A stretch of DNA of 64,000 bases from Emmonsiellopsis sp. PD_33 (Eukaryota; Ascomycota; Eurotiomycetes; Onygenales; Ajellomycetaceae), in the NCBI GenBank assembly GCA_032988165.1, contig JANTQF010000086.1:1-64000 (forward strand), written 5' to 3'. This document shows positions 23,091-33,494 of this stretch, piece after piece (within the stretch, counting starts at the first letter, position 1; each line of letters starts with the position of its first letter). The position numbers and the translations under genes are program-made. The notes below the pieces were generated by a model. It ran no database searches and was not told where the DNA came from. It was given only the letters and a program-made list of their open reading frames with translations.

Positions 23091-24923
23091 ATGGCTGACC
23101 ATCAGCCGGCGCCCACTGGCACTGGGTCCTCCGCCACCGAAAGCCAGAGCCCATTTGGATCCTTGTTGGAGAGAGTAGAGTCAGCAGCAACTACGATAAC
23201 TCTACCACTCGCTCCATCTTCCCAAACCACCCCAACGAAACCCATCGTGGCAACGGAAACCGAGGATCTTCACGCTCCTGAGTGGAACGATGAAAGCGAG
23301 GCCGTCCAATGGTTCATTCAGCTACGGAAAGTATTGAAATCACTGATCTATCGCTATGGTTCCGCCCTGCAAAAAGCGAAGTCGATATTCGAAGAAACAA
23401 ATGCAACCAACTACAATGATTACCTCGTTCTCACCGAAAGTCTCCAGGCGGTGTTCGCTCGCTGGAAAGAGTTTATCTCGGAGCCTACCATAACAGTCGA
23501 CTTCTTATCGAAATCCCTGCTGCACGATGATTTTCACTCTGTTGGACGACGCATGAGAACACCCAGGCGAGCTAACCGTAGTTTTGCCATCCGAATGAAC
23601 GACGTGCGTGATGAAGTGAAAGAGGTCGTCCGGGAAATTGAGGCGCTGCGTGACGTCGTCGATGAGGCAGCCACCAGGCTCGAGGAGAACAAGGACGGCT
23701 ATGACCTTGCGCCATTCCCAACCCTTGCTGCTACGGAGGATGTGCCAGACCAGGGAGAAATTGTTAACGACAATGACACTGAAGAGCCTCAGCAGCCGAG
23801 CGAGCCTTCAGCACAGGAGGAACCTGACGACCTGACATCCAACGTTCTCCGTGACTATAGCCGTATTGAAAGTGAGGGTCTCGAGCCTATCTGGACGGAA
23901 TGTGATGGGTACCCCGGCGATATTCCCCCCGAAATTAACGAGTATCTTGAAGAAGGAGGTGCACGTAAGTCTTCCACTGCTTTTCTTTTCTCTTCCTTTT
24001 TACGACAGCTGTCTCACATCGTGGTATTAGGAACCAAGTCCTTTGTCGGCTCCATTCGGACCATCTTTTGGCTTGCGAAGTGTGACGATGTTGTCAAAAT
24101 AATCGACGCCCCAGGCTACGAACTAAAGGATGAAATTGTGGTTATCCCTCGCAGCGCTAATCCGGCGGGATTCCTCTTTGACAAATACTGGGATGAGGGG
24201 AAGATGCCTGCATACCTCTATCGCCAGTACATGGGCTACGTCGACGAGGTTATCACGGTTGGCTACGCTTTCGATTCTACCATACCAGAAGGCTTGACGA
24301 ATAATCCCGAAGCGCGTCGCATCCAAGACCTCTATACATTGTGTCGACCACGTTTCTTTGGGGGGGAAACGGTGCGATGCGTAAAATTGGGGCATGAGAA
24401 GGCTATGGAAAAGTTCGAAAAAAAGGCACGGAACGCATTCCCAGATGGGCTACTCGATCGTAAAGAGCTCTGGTTCCGAGGCATGTCTCTCCGGTCTTTA
24501 CAACAGGCACTAAACTTTTTTCTCCCTGTTGTAACCGCGAACGCCGCGGACAATGAATTTGGGCCAGGCATGTATTTCACGAACGACTTCTCCATGGCAA
24601 AAGACTATGCGGGGCCCTCTGGCGCAATCATGGTTTTCCACAACGCCGACTTTCGCAACCTCCAAGTGTGGCGCCCGAACCTGGAGGAGTGGCGTCATCT
24701 CGTGGCCACATGCCTTCAAATTCCTCTCAAAGACCTTTCTCTTCCTGCCGAATATAGAGACGCAGATGTTATAGTTGGACCTCTTTCTGCGCGTCAGAGC
24801 AAGGCGATATCGTCCCGTAAATTTCCGCCGCAGGGGGAACAAACGCAGATGGCTTGTGTCAGCTATCAAAGTTGCGAGGCTCTTGGAAAATCGCTTGTGG
24901 CAATCATTTTCATCGGTGCTTGA
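23091..24923 (+). CDS. ADP-ribosyltransferase-like (ART-fold) domain protein
   Basis: Two exons, 23091-23964 and 24031-24923, give 588 aa. The start is the ATG at 23091; the frame is open upstream but has no earlier ATG. Residues 1-60 are disordered. Residues 60-215 are helical and charged, probably coiled-coil (YGSALQKAKSIFEETNATNY; DVRDEVKEVVREIEALRDVV). An acidic linker follows, then a basic-hydrophobic block (GSIRTIFWLAKCDDVVKIID). The C-terminal 150 residues resemble the ART/PARP-like fold, closest in layout to DUF3990-type domains: LWFRGMS with an arginine, FGPGMYFTNDFSMAKDYAG (the usual G-x-G-x-Y...A..YA pattern), GAIMVF, then DADVIVGPLS and a QxxxxSxxS helix. Catalysis is not established. 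The 66-bp intron has a length divisible by three and no stop. It sits in the accessory island, without a conserved neighbour. Confidence 0.72.
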   Translation: MADHQPAPTGTGSSATESQSPFGSLLERVESAATTITLPLAPSSQTTPTKPIVATETEDLHAPEWNDESEAVQWFIQLRKVLKSLIYRYGSALQKAKSIFEETNATNYNDYLVLTESLQAVFARWKEFISEPTITVDFLSKSLLHDDFHSVGRRMRTPRRANRSFAIRMNDVRDEVKEVVREIEALRDVVDEAATRLEENKDGYDLAPFPTLAATEDVPDQGEIVNDNDTEEPQQPSEPSAQEEPDDLTSNVLRDYSRIESEGLEPIWTECDGYPGDIPPEINEYLEEGGARKSSTAFLFSSFLRQLSHIVVLGTKSFVGSIRTIFWLAKCDDVVKIIDAPGYELKDEIVVIPRSANPAGFLFDKYWDEGKMPAYLYRQYMGYVDEVITVGYAFDSTIPEGLTNNPEARRIQDLYTLCRPRFFGGETVRCVKLGHEKAMEKFEKKARNAFPDGLLDRKELWFRGMSLRSLQQALNFFLPVVTANAADNEFGPGMYFTNDFSMAKDYAGPSGAIMVFHNADFRNLQVWRPNLEEWRHLVATCLQIPLKDLSLPAEYRDADVIVGPLSARQSKAISSRKFPPQGEQTQMACVSYQSCEALGKSLVAIIFIGA

Positions 24924-26480
24924 GGGGCTGGAACGCTTGTTGCAGGAGCTCTCATACTTTTATTCCCACGTATGGTATTCCATCCCCAATTCACCGATTA
25001 TCCTTGGCGGGGATCTGGATCATGGCGATGGTGGTGACGGGGAGTTGTTTGGATGGCTTGGGTTGGCGTGGAGAGGTTATGAGGGTTTTCAAATTGATGT
25101 TCTTCTTTTCTCTTCTTTTTATTGGTTGATTGGTATTTGTTCATGGTGCTTTCAAGGTGATTGGTGGTTTAGGAAAAGATGTTAATGTTGTAAGGAGGTT
25201 TTAATAGAATGAGTTTCCTTTTTTAATTGGCTTTTTTTGATTTTGATTTTATTGTCTTGCTAACTTCATTCTAACTACTTTTACTTTGATCCTCTTTCTC
25301 TCTCTTCGTGTCCCAGTATAACTTTCCCTTTCCACACTTGTTAGTTGTACATACAAGAAACCCTGCTTCCCCCCTTTAAACCCTCACATAAAAGTCACCT
25401 TTCTATCTCCTTAAAAACCATACTGAGTGGAAGATGAGACAAGGATTATAAATTCAACAGCATTTTGGAGTTCATTCAAAGTTTAGCAGGATATAGAGGA
25501 GTAAAGTAAAAGAAATAACCTTGAGTTATCTGTTATATTACTATTTATCGGGGTGGTTGGATAATGAATCGCTAGGGGCGACGTCTCGGAGTTCGAATGC
25601 GCGCCAGCATTCCTGATGGTTTTGTCTAAATCTATACCTTAGACCTTCCTAGAGCCCTATTAGAGGTGTGTTTTGGTTGCTGTGGTTCTCCCCATTACTA
25701 TTACAGGTAATCATTAAGTTGTTCACAGGCAGTGAGCCTCTATTTGCTCATGTTTAAATTTGCTGAGATGCACTTCCTAACCGTTGAGCCTTTATATTTT
25801 GGCATATTATTACTATACCACCTTTTAATTCAACTATTAGAGGCAGTCAATTAACTGGTGGGCGTGTGGTTGAGCCTGTAAAATTTTGTTGGGACAAGCG
25901 CTTGACCAAAGCAGTGGTTTTCATTCACGGGCATTTAAGGAGGAGTAATGTCTATGAGTATAACTTGCCCCAAGAGTAGGCAAGGATAACATTCACACTC
26001 CTGTATAGTAGTATTTAAATGTTGTGAATGAAGTGAAATGTAATTTATATATGTATGTCAGTTTCCTGAATATAATCCATAACCAATAATGAGATTGTGT
26101 TCTTGAATAGGGGGATTAGTAAGTGAATCATAAGTAAGAATTCATCAACAAGATGTAGATATCAAGATACTTGAACGTTAAAATACTCAAGATCCTCCCC
26201 AATCCCTATGTCCCATCTTCTCATCGTCTCATCTTCTCATCTTAGTGTTTGCGTTGTGGTTTTCAGATTCGCAATCATGATAACCTCGGAATAAACGGCT
26301 CTGCTGTGCAGACACGGTCTCTTCAAGATCATCCTGTTGAAAGAACAGCCCGGGCAGTCAGATATACGGAAAATCGTCAGCTTCGTATGAGGTCGAGTGA
26401 GATAGACATCTCCGTTTAGAAGAGGAGTAAGTCCACTTCAACACAGCGAACGGAGCCACGACTAACGTGCAAAACAGGGA
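24924..26480. other. Gene-free AT-leaning region with a tRNA-like segment
   Basis: The 1.56 kb after the ART-like gene begins with pyrimidine-rich 3' flank. It contains a tRNA-like sequence (about 25550-25612) and then AT-rich DNA up to about 26200. A short imperfect CATCTTCTCATC repeat lies near 26215-26242. No protein-coding exon was recognised. Some of it may be old repeat sequence. Confidence 0.4.
25550..25612 (+). repeat. Candidate tRNA-derived (SINE-like) segment
   Basis: GGTGGTTGGATAATGAATCG resembles a relaxed A box (TGGTTGGATAATG). About 35 bp on, GAGTTCGAATGCG matches the RNA polymerase III B box (GGTTCGANNCC) with one or two differences. There is no convincing acceptor stem or CCA-ready 3' end, so it is not a functional tRNA gene. 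A SINE head is the simplest reading. Confidence 0.3.
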
Positions 26481-27284
26481 ATGACAGAAGAAATAGGACC
26501 CCAAGAGCAGAGAGCTTTTGATAAGCGTCTCTGGAGAAGTAGCCGCGAGAGTTATAGCGACGACGACTCCGAAACCAATCGAACACCGGTTGCATCCGTC
26601 CAAGATGAAGAGGAAGTTCTATACCAAATTGACCCGCGAGCGTTGGAGAAGCTCCCCGAACGGCTTCAGCGGAACTACTGCGAGCTGTTTCAAGAACGAC
26701 TTCGCCGGCTGTCTTTGAAAAACCCGAATTTCAAGTACCGCCAGTACGACTATATGGAGTACTGGCCCGAGGAAGCCTTCAGGACTGAGGCGGAGGAGCA
26801 ACCAAGATACAGTAGTAAACGACAGTACCCGACAAAGCGCAAAGTATTGCGGGAGTTAGGGGAGCCGACTCCACAGCCCGAGTATGCCCCAGAACGAGGT
26901 CCGTTGCGCATTATGAACCCAGATTCCCCACACCCATCTGGTATGCATGCTGGAGACCGGGAGGGAGAAAATGATAGTGGAGATCATCATACGGCAGGAG
27001 GAATAAATATTCGACCAAGCGGTCAGAATATGGGCGATAATTTGGCAACTTTTCCTATCCTAACGCGACAGAATGACCATCTGAATCTATCACGGATGGC
27101 GGCGGTCCGTCCGGTTCATGGTCCTTGGACAGGACATGGTGATCGTGCGGCTCAGGCAGCCTCTTCCACTATGGCACCTGATATTCGGCACACAGAATCC
27201 AACATCCAGAGACGCCAGTACTTCAGGAGCCCAGGTGGCTTCTGGTGTCGTCGCCGAGATGTGAAGAAATGGGGGAGCATGTAG
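26481..27284 (+). CDS. Small orphan-like hypothetical protein
   Basis: This is an ATG-led open frame of 267 aa. It is strongly charged, rich in Arg, Glu, Pro and Tyr. The middle part (EEVLYQIDPRALEKLPERLQ; LSLKNPNFKYRQYDYMEYW) looks like a short folded or amphipathic region; the C-terminal half is disordered (Pro/Gly/Ser/His-rich) and ends with RRRDVKKWGSM. I recognise no domain. Expression and splicing are uncertain, and an upstream exon cannot be excluded. It closes the accessory island just before cct3. Confidence 0.5.
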   Translation: MTEEIGPQEQRAFDKRLWRSSRESYSDDDSETNRTPVASVQDEEEVLYQIDPRALEKLPERLQRNYCELFQERLRRLSLKNPNFKYRQYDYMEYWPEEAFRTEAEEQPRYSSKRQYPTKRKVLRELGEPTPQPEYAPERGPLRIMNPDSPHPSGMHAGDREGENDSGDHHTAGGINIRPSGQNMGDNLATFPILTRQNDHLNLSRMAAVRPVHGPWTGHGDRAAQAASSTMAPDIRHTESNIQRRQYFRSPGGFWCRRRDVKKWGSM

Positions 27285-27739
27285 CGCCTCGTTGCAACTT
27301 GGGTGAGTAGTAACCTTCGGCTTCCACTGGTATTTTTAGTAAGGAGACTAACAGCAACAACCTAATATAAATAGATTAGAACTCGAAGAAATTGGTTTAT
27401 TAGACTCTTGGACTCTTGTCTTATGGTCTTGGAGGTTAGAAAAGAAGGAGAAGAAAGGGGTGAGGTTCTGGAGCGTATTTGGACTAGTCCGTTTGTAGCT
27501 TAGCGTAGATTTTGCGGGCCTTTCCCACTTCGAGAAAAAAAGTGACAACATGGATCAGTGACGCCAAAGAGCTTCTTCCTCATTCTCCAAAGCACCTCGT
27601 CTTGCTTCAAGGTGTTCTCTTCTCTTATCTCATAGCTTGGCTGTGCTTGTCTTCTTGCACAATCCTTTTGGGCCCCGTTCCCCCGTCCTAGAATTCGTCC
27701 TTGCCCGCCCGCTCAGACAGCCGTTGAAGTCCCGCCAAA

Positions 27740-29639
27740 ATGCAGGCTCCTGTGGTGGTGATGAGTATGTCTACCCAACACAACCACGCTTTGAGCAAGA
27801 GGGGAGATACTGACTATTGTAGACACCCAGAATGGGGATAGGCAAGTCGGCCGGAAAGCGCAGCTGTCCAACATCACCGCTGCCAAAACGTACGTCCTCG
27901 CACCGCACTATAACCCCACAATTAGCACCCAAGCTCACGGACCATGATAGTGTGGCAGATATCATTCGATCATGTCTTGGACCCAAGGCTATGCTCAAGA
28001 TGCTGCTTGATCCTATGGGAGGCATCGTCTTGACCAACGACGGACACGCTATTTTGCGTGAAATCGAAGTAGCTCACCCCGCAGCCAAGAGCATGATTGA
28101 GCTTAGCAGAACACAAGATGAGGAAGTTGGAGACGGCACAACGACCGTTATTATCCTAGGTACTTTTATCATATGCAGCTACTGGTGCTTCCTATATGCT
28201 GATAATTGGACAGCTGGTGAAATTTTGGCCCAGGCTCTCCCCCAACTCGAACGAAACATCCACCCCGTCGTTATCATTGCTGCCTTCAAACGAGCCCTCG
28301 CAGATGCGCTGGCTATTGTAGAAGATATCTCGCTACCTGTTGATATTGACGATGACAAGGCTATGTATCGTCTGATTGAATCTTCCATTGGCACGAAGTT
28401 TGTTTCGCGGTGGTCAGAGCTTATGTGCAGCCTGGCATTGAAGGCTGTACGGACTGTTTCGCATGATGCCGGAGGAGGGAAGCAAGAGGTCGATATCAAG
28501 CGTTATGCCCGTGTTGAAAAGATACCAGGTGGAGAAATCGAAGATAGTGAGGTCATTGATGGAGTTATGCTCAACAAGGATATCACGCACCCGAAAATGC
28601 GGAGAAGAATAGAGAACCCGAGAATTATTCTGTTAGATTGTCCCCTCGAGTATAAGAAGGGAGAGTCTCAGACGAATATCGAGGTTAGCAAGGAGGAGGA
28701 CTGGAACCGGATATTGCAGATTGAGGAGGAGCAGGTCAAACACCTTTGCGACGCAATCATTGCGCTCAAGCCCGATCTTGTCATTACTGAGAAGGGCGTA
28801 TCTGGTAAGGATCCCTCCCAGCGGTCTTGTTATGTTGCAATTGCTAATAAACTTAGATTTGGCCCAACACTACCTCGTCAAGCAGAATATCACTGCCCTG
28901 CGTCGTGTCCGCAAGACCGACAACAACCGAATTGCCCGTGCTACTGGCGCAACCATCGTTAACCGAGTTGATGATATCCAGGAATCCGATGTTGGAACCC
29001 GATGCGGCCTCTTTGAGATCGAGAAGATCGGTGACGAATACTTCACCTTCCTCAGAAAATGCAAGACTCCCAAGGCCTGTACTATTTTGTTGAGAGGACC
29101 ATCGAAGGATATCCTGAACGAGGTTGAGCGGAACTTGCAAGATGCCATGTCCGTCGCAAGAAACGTCATCTTCCACCCGCGTCTATCCCCTGGCGGTGGA
29201 GCCACTGAGATGGCAGTCTCCGTCAAGCTAGCCCAGCTGGCGAAATCCGTTGAAGGTATCCAGCAATGGCCATACAAGGCTATTGCCGATGCGATGGAAG
29301 TTATTCCCAGAACTTTGATCCAAAACGCCGGTGCAAGCCCTATCCGCAACCTGACCAACCTGAGAGCCAAGCATGTCGAAGGGAATACTAACTACGGCGT
29401 CAACGGCGACACCGGAGAGGTTGTTGATATGAAGGAGTACGGCGTATGGGAGCCGGAAGCCGTGAAATTACAGAGCATCAAAACGGCTGTCGAGGTAAGC
29501 ATTTCATCTTTGATTGTATTATGGGTTCAACGTATCTGACACTACTCTACAGTCCGCCTGCCTTTTGCTCCGAGTCGACGATATCTGCAGTGCCAAGCAG
29601 TTGAAGCAAGCTGCTAATGTTGGCGGTGGTGATGAATAA
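27740..29639 (+). CDS. cct3: T-complex protein 1 subunit gamma (Cct3)
   Basis: Cct3 is the gamma subunit of the cytosolic TRiC/CCT chaperonin, which folds actin, tubulin and WD-repeat proteins. Six exons (27740-27764, 27823-27889, 27951-28159, 28214-28804, 28857-29494, 29553-29639) join in frame to 538 aa, the usual length. The equatorial ATP-binding motifs are present: VADIIRSCLGPKAMLKMLLD, NDGHAIL and GDGTTTVIIL. The apical domain carries LLDCPLEYKKGESQTNIEV, which is gamma-specific. The C-terminal half has PGGGATEMAVSVKLA and ends with a Gly-rich tail (ANVGGGDE). The start is the only ATG compatible with the MQAPVVVMNTQNGDR N-terminus. The first two exons are tiny, which is typical of fungal chaperonin genes. 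Confidence 0.97.
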
Positions 29640-29837
29640 TGATTTAGACATGTTTTCGCTTGGATGAATCTAATATCCAGTCAGATGCCCTTTCAACAAC
29701 ATTTAGACCTGTATGAATAACCGCCAAACAAAATAAAAGCAGTTATGGGTATCTAATTATTTTCTTTCGATGAAGAACTATTCGTAGCATTGCAAAGTAA
29801 CCATTGCATTCCAAACCCCCATATAAAAACAACATAG

Positions 29838-29873
29838 GATCCATCCATCAATCAATCAATCAATCAATCAATC
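29838..29873. repeat. ATCA/ATCC tetranucleotide microsatellite overlapping a stop codon
   Basis: After two ATCC-type units the sequence runs as seven or so ATCA units, up to the GTCGTC that encodes the end of the PRKRIP1-type protein on the other strand. The minus-strand stop codon TGA (29870-29868) is inside the TGAT repeat. Confidence 0.85.
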
Positions 29874-30503
29874 GTCGTCGTCATGAATAATAACCCCAGG
29901 CACATCCCCATTCTGATCCGCACCACCCTCCACTCCATCCGCTTTACTCCCACTCTTATCCGCCCCTGCAGTCCGTATCCCCACACCTTCCACCCCACCA
30001 TCCCGCTTCTTCGCCCCTTTCTCCCCCATCTGCACACCCCCCTCCACCCCTTTATCCCCCTTCTTCCCCTTCCCAGCCTTCTTCTTCTTCTCCCTCTTCT
30101 TCCGATTCTTCTCCGTCCTATCCTCATCCCTCTTCCTAATCTCCTCCCGCCTCTTCTCAAACATCTCATCCGCCTGCTCAACCTTTAACTGATCCTCCAT
30201 CAACCGCACGCGCTCATACTCCCTTCTCCGCGCCGCCTTGTAGACATGGAACTCGCCCGAGCCCGCTCCGGCCGACGAGCCCTGGACGTTCGCGACGATT
30301 TCCGGTGGGGGAGGGAGGAGGGAGGAGCCGTTGGTTCGTTGCTTGGATGATGTGGGGATCTGGAGGTCGCGGGAGGGGTTTTTGAAGAGGGTGTCGATTT
30401 GCGTGGCTTGTTCGGAGACGGGGGTTAAGGCGCGGCGCTTTAGAGGGCGTTTGCTTCGCGGGTCTTGGCTGGTTGGGATCGATTCTGGGATTGGTTCGGA
30501 CAT
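29868..30503 (-). CDS. PRKRIP1/DUF1168-family spliceosome-associated protein
   Basis: A single-exon frame of 211 aa. Residues 35-130 match the DUF1168 pattern of PRKR-interacting protein 1: TQIDTLFKNPSRDLQIP, then the near-invariant VQGSSAGAGSGEFHVYKAAR, then an Arg/Glu-rich helix (REYERVRLMEDQLKVEQADE). In human spliceosome structures PRKRIP1 is a long helix in the catalytic (step II) complexes, so a nuclear splicing role is inferred. The remainder is a Lys/Arg/Glu coiled coil (RTEKNRKKREKKKKAGKGKK) followed by Gly/Lys/Asp-rich low complexity, ending in HDDDD at a microsatellite. The N-terminus holds basic residues consistent with nuclear import. It is convergent with cct3 (about 230 bp) and divergent from the PARP-finger gene. 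Confidence 0.92.
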   Translation of the reverse strand: MSEPIPESIPTSQDPRSKRPLKRRALTPVSEQATQIDTLFKNPSRDLQIPTSSKQRTNGSSLLPPPPEIVANVQGSSAGAGSGEFHVYKAARRREYERVRLMEDQLKVEQADEMFEKRREEIRKRDEDRTEKNRKKREKKKKAGKGKKGDKGVEGGVQMGEKGAKKRDGGVEGVGIRTAGADKSGSKADGVEGGADQNGDVPGVIIHDDDD

Positions 30504-31209
30504 GGCTGAGGGTGGTGGATTGTCGCTATGAGGAGGATGGAGGGTGGTTTTTGCGAATCGGAGGGGACTTGCGCCGCGAGGGCTGGGTGGGCTGATAGCT
30601 AGCAGGGTTGGGTGAGATGTTGAGAATCGAGACTTTAGTCGGTTGGGTTATGTTGAAGGTGACTCTTGAGGTTTGAATGTGAATGGCGGTGGGGGGAGTG
30701 AGGTTTGGATTGGCATTGAAGAGTCTCTAGAGAATGTTGAGGTTGAAGTTGGGACTATGAAATTTTGATGATATCAGCCGCGCTTAGCCATAACTAACTT
30801 AAACTTCGCAGCAAAACAACATCGAGGGTTCGCAATGGATTTTTTTTTTTTTTTTTTTGGTTTTTCAAAAATTAATCTAGTGATAATTTGAGTAAATACT
30901 ATAAATGTTTATCCCATTCTCTACAATGTCGCTGAAAAATTGGGGTCATTTGCTCGAACTGCTTGAATCCTCTCTGGCTTGGCGCATAAGTGGCACTCCG
31001 CCCCAGCAATCCCAGCAGGGGAAGCAAGTTCCAACCTTTGGAGCCCTATCTACGCACCCTCCTCTACTGTTATTTTCCTAATCTCACGAGGTTCGAATAT
31101 AATTCACACAGTACGAGGCATTTTTGCTACTATTGCCAAAGGTGCTCACCGTTGCTGAACGCAAGATAGTATCTGTTCGAGACACGCGTAAGACGCGTCC
31201 CACGCCACT
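30504..31209. promoter_or_regulatory. Divergent promoter region with poly-T tract
   Basis: This 0.7-kb region separates two diverging genes. It has a run of about 19 T at 30840-30858, followed by AT-rich DNA, and a pair of ACGCGT sites near its right end. No other gene was recognised in it. Confidence 0.55.
31184..31198. promoter_or_regulatory. Tandem ACGCGT (MluI cell-cycle box) pair
   Basis: Two perfect ACGCGT palindromes (31184-31189 and 31193-31198), nine bases apart start to start, lie 12-26 bp upstream of the PARP-finger start codon. ACGCGT is the MCB element bound by the MBF (Mbp1-Swi6) G1/S factor in yeasts. Use by a fungal MBF here is inferred. Confidence 0.5.
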
Positions 31210-32323
31210 ATGCCAACTTATCGGATTGGTAGGTCTTGATCCTCTTTGCTGGCATCTCCAGCATAGTTATTCAGTTTGATAAGTACATATCAAGATGGAA
31301 TCTGGCTAATGTATTCGATTTCTCCCTTGTTAGAGGAGGCCAGCACAGGAAGAGCGGGCTGCAAGAATAAGGAATGTAATGAAAACAAGGTCAAGATTCT
31401 CAAGGGAGAGCTTCGTCTAGGCAGCTGGGTCGAAAGCGAGCAGTTCCAAAGCTGGGCTTGGAAGCATTGGTAACATTCCCTCCCCAAAAAAAGTCGTGCT
31501 ATCATTGTTCATTTCCCCCCTAAACTCTTTGCATCATAGGGGCTGCGTTACACCAAAACAGGTGGTCAACATTCAAGAAATCGTGGGCGATGAAAAGGAC
31601 TATAGTCTCTTTGATGGCTACGATGAGATTTCTGAAGAGAATCAGAAGAAAATTCGCAATGCCGTTGAGCAGGGCCACGTTGACGATGAGGATTGGAAAG
31701 GGGTGAGCTGAATGATTATTCCCCTAATTTGTGGCTGGGCCGCTCATGTTGCATATGGCTTGGTTAGGACGTGGAAATGAACCGCCCTGGTAAAACCGGA
31801 TTCCGGGTTCGAGTATCCAAGAAGAAGGCGGATGCAAAGAAAGCGGATACCAATGTTAGTATACCGCCTGGCTAGTCGCTGCGGCCACTTTTATACTGAC
31901 AGTTTCCATGAAAAGGACGCCACTCCTCAGAAAGCCAAGCGCTCCAGGGGCAAGAAAGCGGCCGAGGAGTCTGACGAGGAGGAGGAGGAGCCCGTCTCTA
32001 AGAAAGCAAAGATGACCAGGACCTCTAAGCGCAAGAGCAGTGGAGCTGCAGCAGAAGATAAAGCTGAACCTGAACCTGAACCTGAACTTGAAAAGCTAGC
32101 AACTCCACCCAAGAAGCAGCCAGGCAGGGGACGTAAGAAGAAAGCTGAGGAGGAACCCTCATCGGCAGAAGAGCCCCTTGCTACAACCAAGCGTCGTGGC
32201 CGACCAGCCAAAACTAAGCCCGCTGAAGCTGAGGAGCCTGTCGCTCCCAAGACTGCCAAAACCAAAAAGACGAAGGAGCCGGCACAGGCAAAGCAGCGTT
32301 CTCGTTCTGGGAGGTTTCGCTAA
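31210..32323 (+). CDS. PARP-type zinc-finger protein with basic AT-hook-like tail
   Basis: Five exons (31210-31228, 31334-31469, 31540-31702, 31768-31854, 31916-32323) join in frame to 270 aa. The N-terminal 95 residues form a PARP-type zinc finger, which in PARP1 and DNA ligase III senses DNA breaks. Candidate ligands are Cys16, Cys21, His51 and Cys54 (GCKNKEC; WAWKHWGC), followed by VEQGHVDDEDWKGD and NRPGKTGFR. There is no PARP catalytic domain, as usual for this short fungal family. The rest is disordered, alternating acidic (ESDEEEEE) and basic stretches with AT-hook-like GRGRKKK and RRGRPAK cores, so nuclear DNA binding is likely. An EPEPEPELE run comes from a GAACCT hexamer repeat. Two MCB elements lie just upstream. 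Confidence 0.93.
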
Positions 32324-33494
32324 AATACCATCAGTGGTTGATGATATTGCCTTTCATCTCCGACGGTGCCGCCAAAAGCAAATGTCTCCCTGTCGGGTTC
32401 ATATATATATGGGATTATTGCCTTGCACTGCTGGCGAATTCGAAATCGTTGCCCTGCCCTGGGTTTTACCAGGTCATGAGGGTTCAATGGTTTCCATATA
32501 TATCTTACCCATCTACCATTTGATGCTTTTGTTATCTTTCTTCGCGGATGCTTTAATGCGGCTATTATGGCGGCTTTCGTATTTTAATGGCAGGGCGTTG
32601 AGTTGTTCTGCCTGATTTATTCCCTCAAAGCCTGAGATGTGCACTATGCTCATTCTAACTGCAAGATTGCATGCTAGTCCTCTACTTGTTTGTCAAAAAT
32701 GGCTTTGTCTTGTTCTATAACAATATTCTACTTGATATTGTCTGTGGTAGCCAACAGATCCTTTATTCTCCTTTCTCTTAATATACTTCCCCAGGCTGAA
32801 TGTATTGCCTATGACCTGGACCTGCTCAATCCGCTCTAGGATCCTTATGCCTCTTGTATGCAAGAGGATTGGAGGTATTCTCTTCGCATCAGGGAGTAAG
32901 GATCAATCCGTGATGCACAGGATTCCTGTAGCCTGCTTACAATACATTGCCCATGGCATAAAATTAGCCGCTCCATGGGATACATATCACCCATAAGCAA
33001 CAAGGGAACTTGTGTGTTTCTTTGTTGGTTCATGGAAGGGTCGCGAAATGTCTGAGGAGGTCTCCTTTTTGGGCAACTAAACTGCAGTCCCCAACAACAA
33101 CAACAACACTTCCCTCCCCAGCAACAACCTCAGGACACAACAGTTGTCTGTCCACACAACCCCAACCTCATTCCATCCACCTGGTGTCGTCGACGCTCAG
33201 TGCTCAAGATACACAATTCTGTCTATACTACCTTGCTCCTCCTGCCAGGCCTGGCCTGTGGTTGGCTATACTCTGTTGGCTGATGCTGGCAATCCTCCTC
33301 TCTCTTGATACTGGTAGCTATTTTCACTCTGAGGTTCTGGGCTGATATGACTGACAGCAAGATATAGGCATATTTTCCTCTGTGTCAGCCCTCAACCCTT
33401 TGGCCTCAGTGTTAGACTACAACGTTATCTCTGTGCAAACCGTAATCCAGCTGTAACTTTCCTCCGAGCCCGTTTAATTCGGGATTTTGGACAG
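32324..33494. other. Intergenic region upstream of the NF-X1 helicase
   Basis: This 1.17-kb stretch has 3' flank of the PARP-finger gene, then T-rich DNA, a CAACAA-rich segment at about 33088-33115 and a Ser/Pro/Thr-type open frame (33010-33345) with no protein pattern I recognise. It is presumably the promoter of the helicase gene. Confidence 0.4.

Noticed and set aside
29838..29873. Short regular repeats considered as a CRISPR-like array
   Set aside because: Simple tetranucleotide microsatellite without spacers, in a eukaryotic genome.
31088..31105. B-box-like GGTTCGAA as a tRNA gene
   Set aside because: No A box, no cloverleaf and no acceptor stem around it.
33010..33345. Plus-strand Thr/Ser/Pro-rich frame before the helicase
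   Set aside because: Created by a CAACAA-rich segment; no motif or splice link to the helicase start.
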